Assembly (NCBI RefSeq): GCF_002027545.1
Contig: NZ_MXAN01000052.1
Coordinates: 1 to 42,024 of the forward strand
DNA: 42,024 bases
Direction: 5' to 3'
DNA from: Moraxella lacunata
GTDB taxonomy: Bacteria > Pseudomonadota > Gammaproteobacteria > Pseudomonadales > Moraxellaceae
Shown: piece after piece, positions 26,162 to 34,413 of the stretch
Numbering within the stretch: position 1 is the stretch's first letter
Layout: each line of letters begins with the position of its first letter
The notes under the pieces: model-generated
Database searches by the model: none
What the model was told of the DNA's origin: nothing
The model's input: the letters and a program-made list of their open reading frames with translations, nothing else
Made by a program: the position numbers and the translations under genes

Positions 26162-26527
26162 ATGCTAACCCAATTACAACTCTTAGAGCAGACCATCACC
26201 GAGCTAAAAGCACGCTACAACATCACCGCCACCGAACTTGCCAATCTCAAACACAAATTGGCACATGATGACAGCCCCCGTCAAATCAGCCAGTTACAGC
26301 TTGAAATCAGCCAAAGCAAAGACGAAAACAACGCCTTGCACGCCCGTATCAAAGAGCTACTGTCCGCCCAAGATGAGCTGGACAAACGCCTAGATGAGCT
26401 TAGCCAAGACAACGAACGCCTAGCCAAACAAAACAAGGATCTTGCCGAGAAAAACGCCCTTGCCATCAGCCGTGCCGAAGTCATCCAAACATGGCTTAGC
26501 AAAATTGACAACCAAAATCACCAATAA
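26162..26527 (+). CDS. Small coiled-coil protein (TIGR02449-like)
   Basis: The 121-residue product is almost entirely a coiled coil with heptads rich in Leu, Glu, Lys and Gln (for example LQLEISQSKDENNALHARIKE). The frame is open upstream, but the ATG at 26162 with an AGGA site nearby gives the compact protein usual for the gene found between ygfB and zapA in related genomes. The position suggests a link to ZapA and septum assembly; the exact role is not known. Confidence 0.75.
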   Translation: MLTQLQLLEQTITELKARYNITATELANLKHKLAHDDSPRQISQLQLEISQSKDENNALHARIKELLSAQDELDKRLDELSQDNERLAKQNKDLAEKNALAISRAEVIQTWLSKIDNQNHQ

Positions 26528-26547
26528 AAATCAACAAGGACACACTC

Positions 26548-27234
26548 ATGAACATTCATTCTGCCATCAAATTCGGTGCCAAAAACAACATCAAAGTCAG
26601 CCCATCGCATGAGACATCTGCCCCAAGCGAGCCGAGCAAGACCGCCGAGCAAAAAACACAACAAAACCCAAACCCAAGCCAAAGTTCAAACCCAAGTTTA
26701 AGCTCAAACCAAAATCTAAGCCAAAATCTAAGCCAAAATCTAAGCCAAAATCTAAGCCAAAACCAAAATAATCAAAATACAGAAAATTCAGCCCCTGCCA
26801 AACCTGCCACGCCCACGCCTGCCCCAAAAGCAAGCGACAGCACGCTTGGCAATATTGGCAATACCCCTGCCACGTCCCACGCCACACCCACAACATCCAA
26901 AGCCCCGGCCAAACCTGCTGACAAAGCGGACAAGCCGAGCTTTAAGGCGGTTGATTTGAGCATTGCAGGGTCATCACACCGCATTACCTGTCCTGTCGAT
27001 GAAGTGGCACAGTTAGAGCAAGCAGGGGCATACATCAATGACAAAATCCGTGAGCTTCGCCGTGCCGTCAAAGGCAAAAATCCCAGTAACGAAGAGCTGT
27101 TGGTACTGACTTGCTTGGAGCTGTACGACCAATGTCAAAGCCTAAAAAACGACCGCAAAAATCAACTGCTAGACAACGAACGTGCCAAAGCCCTGATTGA
27201 AAAAATCACCAAAGACGCCCGTTCGGTGTTGTAA
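26548..27234 (+). CDS. zapA: ZapA with a long repeat-rich N-terminal extension
   Basis: ZapA bundles FtsZ filaments at the division site. Residues 135-228 form the ZapA domain (VDLSIAGSSHRITCPVDEV, AYINDKIRELR, ELLVLTCLELYDQC, then a coiled coil). The first 134 residues are unusual: low-complexity Ser/Asn/Gln then Pro/Ala/Thr, with four exact 12-bp repeats coding NLSQ (26709-26756). Typical ZapA is about 100 residues with no such extension. A single AAGGA site precedes the ATG at 26548, so the extension is probably translated. It follows the coiled-coil gene by 20 bp. Confidence 0.85.
   Translation: MNIHSAIKFGAKNNIKVSPSHETSAPSEPSKTAEQKTQQNPNPSQSSNPSLSSNQNLSQNLSQNLSQNLSQNQNNQNTENSAPAKPATPTPAPKASDSTLGNIGNTPATSHATPTTSKAPAKPADKADKPSFKAVDLSIAGSSHRITCPVDEVAQLEQAGAYINDKIRELRRAVKGKNPSNEELLVLTCLELYDQCQSLKNDRKNQLLDNERAKALIEKITKDARSVL
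26709..26756 (+). repeat. Four tandem 12-bp repeats within zapA
   Basis: The unit CCAAAATCTAAG is repeated four times without change, encoding an NLSQ tetrad each time; degenerate units surround it. Being a multiple of three, copy-number change would alter protein length but not frame. Confidence 0.95.
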
Positions 27235-27256
27235 AATGCTTATAAAGTGATATTAA

Positions 27257-27288
27257 AAAATGGCGTGTTAAAACGCCATTTTATTTTT
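27257..27288 (+). terminator. zapA terminator
   Basis: AAAATGGCGT (27257-27266) pairs with ACGCCATTTT (27273-27282) across a six-base loop, followed by a T-rich tract. Confidence 0.9.
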
Positions 27289-27333
27289 TATAAATTAAAC
27301 ATCTTTTAAAGATTTTTTAAAAAACCTTTTAAA

Positions 27334-28038
27334 TCAACCATAATCCCGCTCGCCAAATATCGCCGTTCCCACTCGCACCATCGTTGAGCCGTGGGCAACT
27401 GCCTGCTCCATGTCGCCACTCATGCCCATAGACAATGTGTCAAAGTCGGGCAAGTCAAAACGCCCTTTAATGTCATCAAATATCGCTTTGGTACGGACAA
27501 ATGCGTCCGTGCCGTCTTTGCTTGGGATAATCATCAGTCCACGCAAACGAAGTTTTGGCAAGCCCATCACGGTCTGTACAAGCTCATCTAATTCATCAAT
27601 ATGACAGCCTGATTTGCTCGCTTCATCGTCGATGTTAATTTGGATAAGCACGTTTAGGGGTGGGCGGTCATCTGGGCGTTGGTCGCTTAGCCTTTGGGCG
27701 ATGATGTCTCGCTCCACCGTTTGCACCCAGTCAAAATGCGTGGCGATGTCTTTGGTTTTGTTCCGCTGAATGTGTCCGATGTAGTGCCATGTTATCGACA
27801 GATGTGCCAGTTCGTTGATTTTTATCAAGGCTTCTTGTAAGTAATTTTCACCAAAATCACCCTGCCCTGCCTGATACAGCGTGGCAATGTCCGATGATGG
27901 CTTGGTTTTTGAGACGGCAAGTAGCACCGCTTTGGGGTTGGCTTGGTATGTGTCATTAATGGCGTTTAGACGTTCTTTGACTGCCGTATGCCGTTTGATA
28001 AGTGCGTTGGATGATGAATGATGGGGAGCTTGTGTCAT
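27334..28038 (-). CDS. yggS: PLP homeostasis protein (YggS/PLPBP)
   Basis: YggS binds pyridoxal phosphate without catalysing a reaction and buffers the cofactor. The 234-residue product is a TIM-barrel like alanine racemase's N-domain: AVSKTKPSSDI with the PLP lysine (near residue 45), GENYLQEAL, WHYIGHIQRNKTK, LNVLIQINIDDEASKSG, LRGLMIIP and SMGMSGDMEQAVAHGSTMVRVGTAIFG, all family signatures. It is divergent from pilT, an arrangement conserved in Pseudomonas and relatives. Confidence 0.95.
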   Translation of the reverse strand: MTQAPHHSSSNALIKRHTAVKERLNAINDTYQANPKAVLLAVSKTKPSSDIATLYQAGQGDFGENYLQEALIKINELAHLSITWHYIGHIQRNKTKDIATHFDWVQTVERDIIAQRLSDQRPDDRPPLNVLIQINIDDEASKSGCHIDELDELVQTVMGLPKLRLRGLMIIPSKDGTDAFVRTKAIFDDIKGRFDLPDFDTLSMGMSGDMEQAVAHGSTMVRVGTAIFGERDYG

Positions 28039-28204
28039 GGTTTTTCCTTAAATCTTTGTATTTTAGCAGAAAATCCCCACAAATGGCATAAACTTTGGCA
28101 TAAAATGGATTGTAATATCTGACGGGACGTGGTTTAATGGCAAAGCAAAATATTGTATAATAAGCCCATAATTTATCTAGTTTATTCATTTTTAAGGCAA
28201 TCCC

Positions 28205-29251
28205 ATGTCAGCTCCTAGTATTGAAGACCTACTGCGTTTTGTGGTAAAAAATAAAGCGTCCGACTTGCACTTATCGGCAGGACTACCGCCCATGATTCGT
28301 GTGGATGGTGAAGTGGTGCGTATCAACACCCCCGAGATGGACCACTCTACCGTGCATAAGCTCATTTATGACATCATGAATGACAAACAGCGTGCCGACT
28401 ACGAAGAGTTTTTAGAAACGGACTTCTCGTTTGAAATCCCTGGTTTGACTCGTTTTCGTGTGAACGCCTTTAACCAAAACCGTGGTGCTGGTGCGGTATT
28501 TCGTACCATTCCATCCAAGGTTCTAACCATGGAAGATTTGGGCATGGGTCCTGTCTTTAAAAAGGTCTCTGACTTTAAGCGTGGCGTGGTGCTGGTCACA
28601 GGCCCGACAGGTTCGGGCAAATCAACCACACTGGCGGCGATGATTAACTACATCAACGAAAGCCGTAAAGAGCATATCCTAACCATTGAAGACCCCATCG
28701 AGTTTGTCCACGAGTCCAAAAAATCACTCGTGAACCAACGTGAAGTACACCGTGACACCCTAGGCTTTGATGCCGCCTTGCGTTCAGCACTGCGTGAAGA
28801 CCCTGACATCATTCTGGTCGGTGAGATGCGTGACTTGGAGACCATCCGTCTTGCCTTGACCGCTGCCGAAACAGGACACTTGGTGTTTGGCACACTCCAC
28901 ACTAACTCTGCCGCCAAGACCATTGACCGTGTGATTGACGTATTCCCTGCCGCCGAAAAAGACATGATTCGTGCGATGTTATCCGAGTCCTTGCAAGCAG
29001 TTATCTCGCAAGCCCTACTCAAAAAAGTCGGGGGCGGTCGTGTGGTGGCTCATGAGATTATGCTTGGCACACCTGCCATTCGTAACCTTATCCGTGAAAA
29101 CAAAATCGCCCAAATGTACTCTGCCATCCAAACAGGGGCAGGCGAAGGCATGATTACCCTTGACCAGACGTTAAAGAACTTGGTCGCGTCTCGCACCATC
29201 ACCAAAGAGACGGCACGTGTCTATGCCAAACAGCCAGAAGCATTCTTATAA
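28205..29251 (+). CDS. pilT: Type IV pilus retraction ATPase PilT
   Basis: PilT depolymerises type IV pili, driving twitching motility and DNA uptake. The 348-residue product has the PAS-like N-domain (KASDLHLSAGLPPMIRVDGE), Walker A GPTGSGKSTT (about 136-145), the Asp box TIEDPIEFVH, Walker B EDPDIILVGEMRD, the His box TGHLVFGTLHT and the C-terminal AIRNLIRENK motif (AIRNLIRE) required for retraction in other species. It precedes pilU by 9 bp. Confidence 0.97.
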   Translation: MSAPSIEDLLRFVVKNKASDLHLSAGLPPMIRVDGEVVRINTPEMDHSTVHKLIYDIMNDKQRADYEEFLETDFSFEIPGLTRFRVNAFNQNRGAGAVFRTIPSKVLTMEDLGMGPVFKKVSDFKRGVVLVTGPTGSGKSTTLAAMINYINESRKEHILTIEDPIEFVHESKKSLVNQREVHRDTLGFDAALRSALREDPDIILVGEMRDLETIRLALTAAETGHLVFGTLHTNSAAKTIDRVIDVFPAAEKDMIRAMLSESLQAVISQALLKKVGGGRVVAHEIMLGTPAIRNLIRENKIAQMYSAIQTGAGEGMITLDQTLKNLVASRTITKETARVYAKQPEAFL

Positions 29252-29260
29252 GGAGCTTAC

Positions 29261-30388
29261 ATGGATTTTGATAAACTACTACAAGTGATGATTGCCAAAA
29301 ACGGCTCTGACCTTTTTATCACCGAAGGCGTTCCCCCGTCACTCAAAGTCAATGGTACCATTTTGCCCATGACCAAAACGCCACTGACCGCTGAGCAGAC
29401 CATGGCACTGGTGACCAGTATCATGACCGAAGCTCAGAAAAAAGAGTTCCATGAGACCAACGAGTGCCAATTTGCCATCTCTGATAAAGCCGAAACCGCT
29501 CGTTTTCGTGTGTCAGCAATGATTCAACGTAACAAGGCGGCGATGGTGTTGCGTAAGATTGAGACGCAAATTCCCACGACCGAAGATCTAAAACTACCGC
29601 CGATTCTAAAAGAGCTTGCCATGAAAAAGCGTGGCATTATCCTACTTGTCGGTGCGACAGGTACAGGTAAATCCACCACGCTGGCTGCCATGATTGGACA
29701 TCGTAACGAGAACTCTCGTGGTCACATCATCACCATCGAAGACCCGATTGAATACGTCCATCAGCACAAAGGCTGTATCGTCACTCAGCGTGAAGTGGGT
29801 ATTGACACACTCTCGTTTGAAGAAGGGCTAAAAAACACCCTACGTCAAGCCCCTGATGTTATCCTTATCGGCGAGATTCGTAACCGTGAAGTCATGAGCT
29901 ATGCCATCCAATACGCTGAGACGGGTCACTTGGTATTTGCCACACTCCACGCCAACAACGCCAACCAAGCCATCGACCGTATCATTCACTTTTTTGAAGC
30001 GGACAGACACGGACAGTTATTCATGGACTTGTCACTCAACTTGCGTGCCATCATCGCCCAACAGCTTATCCCAACCCCTGATGGCAAAGGTCGTCGTGCC
30101 GCCATCGAGATTCTACTAGGCACACAGCTCATCGCTGACTACATCCGTAAGGGCGAGATTCATGAGATTAAGCCTGTGATGAAACGCTCTCGTGACATCG
30201 GCATGCAGACCTTTGACCAAGCGTTGTTTGACCTGTATGAATCAGGGCAAATTACCTATCAAGACGCACTCAAACACGCTGACAGCCCGAACGACCTACG
30301 CTTACAAATCAAACTGGAAAGCAAAAATGCTGCCGCGGTCGAAGAAGAGTCTGCCAAACTCTCTATTGATATGGGCGACTACTCATAA
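29261..30388 (+). CDS. pilU: PilU, accessory pilus retraction ATPase
   Basis: PilU is the PilT paralogue that supports retraction under load. The 375-residue product has the same four motifs: Walker A GATGTGKSTT (about 129-138), TIEDPIEYVHQH, APDVILIGEIRN and TGHLVFATLHANN, with EILLGTQLIADYIRKGEI in place of the AIRNLIRE motif and a longer C-terminus ending in an acidic tail, as in PilU. AAGGAG lies just before the start. A terminator follows 18 bp after the stop. Confidence 0.95.
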   Translation: MDFDKLLQVMIAKNGSDLFITEGVPPSLKVNGTILPMTKTPLTAEQTMALVTSIMTEAQKKEFHETNECQFAISDKAETARFRVSAMIQRNKAAMVLRKIETQIPTTEDLKLPPILKELAMKKRGIILLVGATGTGKSTTLAAMIGHRNENSRGHIITIEDPIEYVHQHKGCIVTQREVGIDTLSFEEGLKNTLRQAPDVILIGEIRNREVMSYAIQYAETGHLVFATLHANNANQAIDRIIHFFEADRHGQLFMDLSLNLRAIIAQQLIPTPDGKGRRAAIEILLGTQLIADYIRKGEIHEIKPVMKRSRDIGMQTFDQALFDLYESGQITYQDALKHADSPNDLRLQIKLESKNAAAVEEESAKLSIDMGDYS

Positions 30389-30405
30389 CCTGGCGATAGG
30401 CAAAC

Positions 30406-30432
30406 AAAAAGACTGGCATGACCAGTCTTTTT
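30406..30432. terminator. Bidirectional terminator between pilU and fur
   Basis: AAAAAGACTGG pairs exactly with CCAGTCTTTTT around a CATGA loop, with A and T tracts serving both converging genes. Confidence 0.92.
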
Positions 30433-30446
30433 TTATAACTCTTAGC

Positions 30447-30893
30447 CTAGCTTTTATTGGCAGGGTCAAGGGTTTTTTGACACTCTTCGTTATCGCACAC
30501 GCCATGCAAGACCAGTGAGTGCCCTGACAGCTTGAAGTTATACTTTTCAGCGATTTTCTCTTGCTCATCTTCGATGATGGCATTATGAAACTCTTCAATC
30601 TTACCACAGACATCACACACCAAATGGTCATGATGCTCTTCTTGGGCAATCTCAAACACCGATAGGTTATTTTCAAAGTTATGACGCTCAACAATACCTG
30701 CCTGTTCAAACTGGGTCAGCACACGGTACACCGTCGCCAAGCCGACATCTTCGCCCTGCTCGGCAAGTGCCTTGTACACGTCTTCGGCACTCATGTGGTG
30801 GTGTTCTGCGTTCTCTAATAGCTCTAAAATCTTCATGCGGGGCAAGGTTACTTTCAGACCTGCCTTGCGTAAATCTTTGTTAGTAAATGCCAT
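30447..30893 (-). CDS. fur: Ferric uptake regulator Fur
   Basis: Fur represses iron-uptake genes when loaded with ferrous iron. The 148-residue product has a winged helix (TLPRMKILELLENAEHHHMSAEDVYKAL, GLATVYRVLTQFEQAGIV) and the metal-binding dimerisation domain with EEHHDHLVCDVCGKIEEF and a second cysteine pair CDNEEC. The ATG at 30893 is chosen over 30899 because its distance to the AAGG site is more normal. A strong Fur-type palindrome lies upstream, suggesting autoregulation. Confidence 0.95.
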   Translation of the reverse strand: MAFTNKDLRKAGLKVTLPRMKILELLENAEHHHMSAEDVYKALAEQGEDVGLATVYRVLTQFEQAGIVERHNFENNLSVFEIAQEEHHDHLVCDVCGKIEEFHNAIIEDEQEKIAEKYNFKLSGHSLVLHGVCDNEECQKTLDPANKS

Positions 30894-30960
30894 GTTCATC
30901 ACCTTTTAAATCGTGGACTTAGTCGCTGATTATTGATTTTATAAATCATCACAGCTCTTT

Positions 30961-30980
30961 TGATTATCATTTGATAATCA
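30961..30980. promoter_or_regulatory. Fur box upstream of fur
   Basis: TGATTATCATTTGATAATCA is a near-perfect palindrome matching the Fur consensus (GATAATGATAATCATTATC type), 67 bp before the fur start. Confidence 0.8.
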
Positions 30981-31086
30981 GTTACAAGATAAGTGTACTT
31001 TAACACACTTTTGATAAAATTTCATCCATCAATTGAGGATTTGTGGACAAAATGCCTGATTTTTGGGATTGGTTTTTTTAATCTTG

Positions 31087-32163
31087 CTACAACGTCAGCA
31101 AAAACGCCGTCAATGCGTCCATCTCATCAGCGGTCAGCCCTAGCGGTTTGATGAGTGGGTCTAAGTGGTCAGCGTGGGCAATGGGTGGGGCGGTGCTGGT
31201 GGGTGGTATGTCCATGCCTGTGTTATAAATCGCCACCACGCCACGCAAATTGGTAAACAGTCCATGATGAAACCACGGTTTTGATGTGCTAAGGTTTCGC
31301 AAAGACGGGGTTTTAAATTTACCAAAATCGGCAGGGTCGCCTGTGATTTCATATTTGCCAAAATCTTGGCGGGTGCGTCCCGCTAAGGTTTGATTGAGAT
31401 TGTGAAAATCGCCATCGCTCATCGCTTGCCCAAAATGACAATTCATGCACCGCCCCTTGGTGCGAAATAGGTGTAAGCCCAACAGTTCGGCATCACTCAA
31501 AGCCGTGATGTCGCCCTTTAAAAACTCATCAAAACGGGTGGGCGTGGGGGTCAGCGTGTGTAGATAGGCAGTCAGAGCGTGGGCGACTTGATTGATGTCA
31601 ATGGCGGTCATCTGCCTCCCAAACACCGTCCGAAAGTGTGGCAGGTATCCTGCATTTGCCAAGCGGTTTGGCACGCTGTCTAGCGTGATGTCCATCTCGT
31701 TGGGGTCGGTTAGGGGCATAAGTACTTGCTCATGCAAGGTCTTGGCTCGTCCGTCCCAAAAAAAGGCGTGTTGTGGGCTATCTAATCCCAGATGTGTCAA
31801 GGATTGGCTGTTGCGGGTGCCTTGTCGGTCATATACGCCAAGCGATACGGGACGTGGGTCGGCAAAGGCGTGGTGCGGGTCATGGCAAGTGATACAGGCG
31901 ATTTGTCCGTCTGATGACAAGGCGGTTTCAAAAAATAACCGTTTGCCAAGCTCGCTTAGGGGTGTGGGCATGGGTGGCGTGCCAATGGGGGCAAGCTCTG
32001 CCCATGCCACGCCGTCATCAATGGTTGGTGCCAACCATTGGTCGGTAGGTTTGGCATAAGCAAGGCGTAAACATTGTATGTCGCATTCGCCTGATGATGT
32101 GTGAGCTACTGCCTGACAGGTGCTAAACATGATAGCCAACACCACAAAAACCACTCGTAACAT
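31087..32163 (-). CDS. Di-heme cytochrome c peroxidase (CcpA/MauG family)
   Basis: The 358-residue product has a signal peptide (first 20 residues, cut near AVA-HTS) and two c-type heme sites, CITCH (90-94) and CMNCH (239-243), in the typical di-heme peroxidase frame with ELGKRLFFETALSSDGQIAC and FKTPSLRNLSTSKPWFHHG. Such periplasmic enzymes reduce hydrogen peroxide or, in MauG relatives, modify proteins; the specific role here is open. A Fur-like site lies just upstream, so it is probably iron-responsive. Confidence 0.88.
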   Translation of the reverse strand: MLRVVFVVLAIMFSTCQAVAHTSSGECDIQCLRLAYAKPTDQWLAPTIDDGVAWAELAPIGTPPMPTPLSELGKRLFFETALSSDGQIACITCHDPHHAFADPRPVSLGVYDRQGTRNSQSLTHLGLDSPQHAFFWDGRAKTLHEQVLMPLTDPNEMDITLDSVPNRLANAGYLPHFRTVFGRQMTAIDINQVAHALTAYLHTLTPTPTRFDEFLKGDITALSDAELLGLHLFRTKGRCMNCHFGQAMSDGDFHNLNQTLAGRTRQDFGKYEITGDPADFGKFKTPSLRNLSTSKPWFHHGLFTNLRGVVAIYNTGMDIPPTSTAPPIAHADHLDPLIKPLGLTADEMDALTAFLLTL

Positions 32164-32225
32164 TGCGATAAATCAGCTTGTTATGTTTGGTGGGTTATTA
32201 TAAACCTGTTTTATAAAACTGTAAA

Positions 32226-32244
32226 GCGAATGATTATCGTATGC
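32226..32244. promoter_or_regulatory. Fur-like box before the di-heme peroxidase gene
   Basis: GCGAATGATTATCGTATGC resembles a Fur box (core ATGATTATCG), 63 bp upstream of the peroxidase start and just after the esterase stop. Confidence 0.6.
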
Positions 32245-32262
32245 TTTTTGGCTTGACAAGAT

Positions 32263-33158
32263 TTAACAGTTTGAGTCCGCCTTGCACGCCTGATACGCCA
32301 TGTTCACGCCTTGTATGATGGACGGATAGGCATTTTCGCCGTGGGAGTGGTTGGGGTTGAAGTGGAAAGTTACATTAGCGTAGGGCAGTTTGTTTTTTAA
32401 AAGTTGGCTCATCATATAGGCGTCGCTATTTTCTAGCATGGTGGTGGAGGCTTTGGGGCTTCGGTGTCGGGCATTTAGCTCGTGTTCGCCGAGTGTGATA
32501 AGGACGTTTTTGATGTTGGGCGTGGCGATAATTCCCTTTTGATGAGCCAAAATGCTTTTGTCATTCCACCAAATAGACGGACTGACGATGACATAATTAT
32601 CAAAACTCTCGCTACGAGCCATGAGCAGATACAGCCCAAACAATCCACCATAAGAATGCCCGATGAGCGTGCGGTGATTGGGGTTAATGCCAAATTCTTT
32701 ATCTAGCATGGGGGCAAGTTCATCAGCGATAAAAGCATGAAAATAATCCGCCCCACCAAATGCCGTCTGCTCGCCTGTTGGAGCAGGGTAGCTGTCGGAC
32801 GGTGGCGTATAGTCGTGTGTGCGGTTTGGTATGTCAAAGGCTCGCCCTGTGGGGTAGCCGATGCCCACAACCATGAGCGATTTGGGATTTTTTTCGCTCG
32901 GCTTGTCGTGATTCATTTGAGCGATAGAGCTTGCCACCCCAAAAAACGCATTGCCGTCTAGCACATAGATGACAGGATAGCCGTTGGCAGGTCTTTTGCC
33001 GATGGTGGCGACTTGTATCAGGTAATTTTATCGGTGTAGCTAGAATACACCACTTTTTCATGACTGTTTAACATGGTGGCAGGTTGCCATGCGTGGGCGG
33101 TTGGCATGATACCAAGCAAACCCCATGCCATCATCAGCATTATAATGTATTTTTTCAT
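32263..33158 (-). pseudogene. Siderophore-esterase-like (Fes/IroE type) alpha/beta hydrolase with a frameshift
   Basis: The start codon at 33158 opens a signal peptide (MKKYIIMLMMAWGLLGIMPTAHA). After VVYSSYTDKIT the frame hits a TGA, but a one-base insertion in the short T-run near 33022-33027 would join it to YLIQVATIGKRPANGYPVIYV and LDGNAFFGVAS, and then to the full esterase domain with nucleophile elbow GHSYGGLFGLYLL and a C-terminal HSHGENAYPS. The restored length is 298 residues. The family includes trilactone esterases that release iron from enterobactin-type siderophores. It is either a real single-base deletion or a sequencing error. The neighbouring Fur box and peroxidase gene support an iron context. 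Confidence 0.8.
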
Positions 33159-33190
33159 GATTGCTCACAAATTGTTCAAAATCAAAACTA

Positions 33191-33394
33191 GGGCGTGTTG
33201 AACTTTTGTATTTGCAATGAAAAATGAGAAAAATCGCACGTTTTTCAAGGAAAAAACGCAGGCTGATAGTCATTCTATCAGACAAGTTTTTGACGAAGAA
33301 AAACAAGATTTAGCCATTTTTCATGCAAAAACGATTAGTTTATTTCTAAAACATTTCTATATTGTAAATAGTGTTATAAAGGTTCAACACGCCC
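33191..33394 (+). mobile_element. 200-bp MITE family, copy 2 (204 bp)
   Basis: Terminal inverted repeats GGGCGTGTTGAAC / GTTCAACACGCCC are flanked by TA (33189-33190 and 33395-33396). The interior matches 24579-24778 in long blocks, and a hairpin CTGATAG-TCATT-CTATCAG takes the place of the copy-1 hairpin with changed but still complementary bases. Its right border supplies the stop codon of the neighbouring amidotransferase gene. Confidence 0.88.
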
Positions 33395-34281
33395 TAAACA
33401 CTCGCCCCCACACTTCTTGCCAAGGCGATACCGTCCTCAATAGATAGGTAGGTTTTTTTACTGGGCGTATCTTTAAAGACCACGTCGCCGTCTTGGAACA
33501 CCACGCATTCGTCCACGGCAATCTGTTGCCATTTTTCATTGGTGGTCAGCGGTATGGTAACCAGTATCGTCACTTTATCCTTACTGGTGGTGACATCGCC
33601 AAAGTTGACACTCATCTCGCCATCCGACAGATGAGCTTCGCCAAAGGGGGCTTTACGAGTGAGATAAAAGAGCAGACTGCCTGCGTACGCCAGTTGCCAG
33701 TTGCCGTTAGAAATCAAGCAGTTAAATAGCCCATTGGCGGATAGATAACGGCATTGTGCGGTCAAAAAAGCAAATAAGGCTTCATCGGACGGACGGGATT
33801 TAAAAGTGGCTTTTAAGCGGTTTAAGAGATAACAAAACGCAAGCTCGCTGTCGGTTGTACCTACGGGCGAATAATGCTCGGCATTACCGTTGTCATGCAA
33901 GCGTTCGGTGCGACGGATAAAGCTGTCAGTCATCTGTCCATTATGAGCAAACGCCCACTGCTCGCCCCACACTTCACGCACAAAGGGGTGAATATTAGAC
34001 AGGTTATTTTTCTCGCCAATGGTCGCCCGTCTGATATGAGCGATGACATTCATCGCCTTGATGGGATACTGATTAATTAAATCCGCCACAGGCGATAGGT
34101 GCGACGGCTGATTGTCATGGAACTGGCGTAAGCCTATCTTGCCCGTCTCGCCACGCTCAAAAAAGGCGATACCAAACCCATCTTCGTGATGGTCAGTCCC
34201 CCCGCCCCGCTGGCGAAAGCCTGTAAAACTAAATCCGATGTCGGTGGGGGTGTTGCAGTTCATTCCAAGTAGTTGGCACAT
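33394..34281 (-). CDS. Class II glutamine amidotransferase (YafJ-like)
   Basis: The 295-residue product begins MCQLLGMNCNTP, so Cys2 becomes the N-terminal nucleophile after Met removal, as in Ntn glutamine amidotransferases. Further family signs are HEDGFGIAFFE, NVIAHIRRATIG, NIHPFVREVWG and WAFAHNGQM. It has no synthase domain, like E. coli YafJ, whose substrate is unknown. Its stop (TAG, 33394-33396) falls on the end of a 204-bp inverted-repeat element, so the native C-terminus may have been altered by that insertion. Confidence 0.9.
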   Translation of the reverse strand: MCQLLGMNCNTPTDIGFSFTGFRQRGGGTDHHEDGFGIAFFERGETGKIGLRQFHDNQPSHLSPVADLINQYPIKAMNVIAHIRRATIGEKNNLSNIHPFVREVWGEQWAFAHNGQMTDSFIRRTERLHDNGNAEHYSPVGTTDSELAFCYLLNRLKATFKSRPSDEALFAFLTAQCRYLSANGLFNCLISNGNWQLAYAGSLLFYLTRKAPFGEAHLSDGEMSVNFGDVTTSKDKVTILVTIPLTTNEKWQQIAVDECVVFQDGDVVFKDTPSKKTYLSIEDGIALARSVGASV

Positions 34282-34355
34282 GGTTTTACCTAGTTTTTAT
34301 GAATTAAAAATATCCAAAGGTTTGATTTTAAATTGCAAAGACGTGGGGTCGGGCG

Positions 34356-34378
34356 TACCGCCTTTACGCTAGGCGGTA
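34356..34378. repeat. GC-rich hairpin TACCGCC/GGCGGTA
   Basis: Seven exact complementary bases enclose a nine-base spacer. It sits between the amidotransferase start and the end of the restriction gene; no T tract follows on either strand, so termination is doubtful. Confidence 0.4.
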
Positions 34379-34413
34379 AGCCTGCCGATGATGAGACTTC
34401 CTTTTGGGCTAAT

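Noticed and set aside
26709..26756. CRISPR-like tandem repeats
   Set aside because: Units are contiguous 12-mers without spacers inside a coding frame.
27235..27333. 6S RNA after zapA, as in many gammaproteobacteria
   Set aside because: The gap to yggS is only about 100 bp and holds a terminator; no room for a 180-nt 6S RNA.
33217..33447. Open frame of 76 codons within the 204-bp element (MKNEKNRTFFKEK start)
   Set aside because: The frame is not conserved in the sister element at 24579-24778, where indels change it, and it runs past the element border into the amidotransferase antisense. It is better explained as part of the repeat.
34356..34378. Hairpin as terminator of the restriction gene
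   Set aside because: No T tract follows on the minus strand; listed only as a hairpin.
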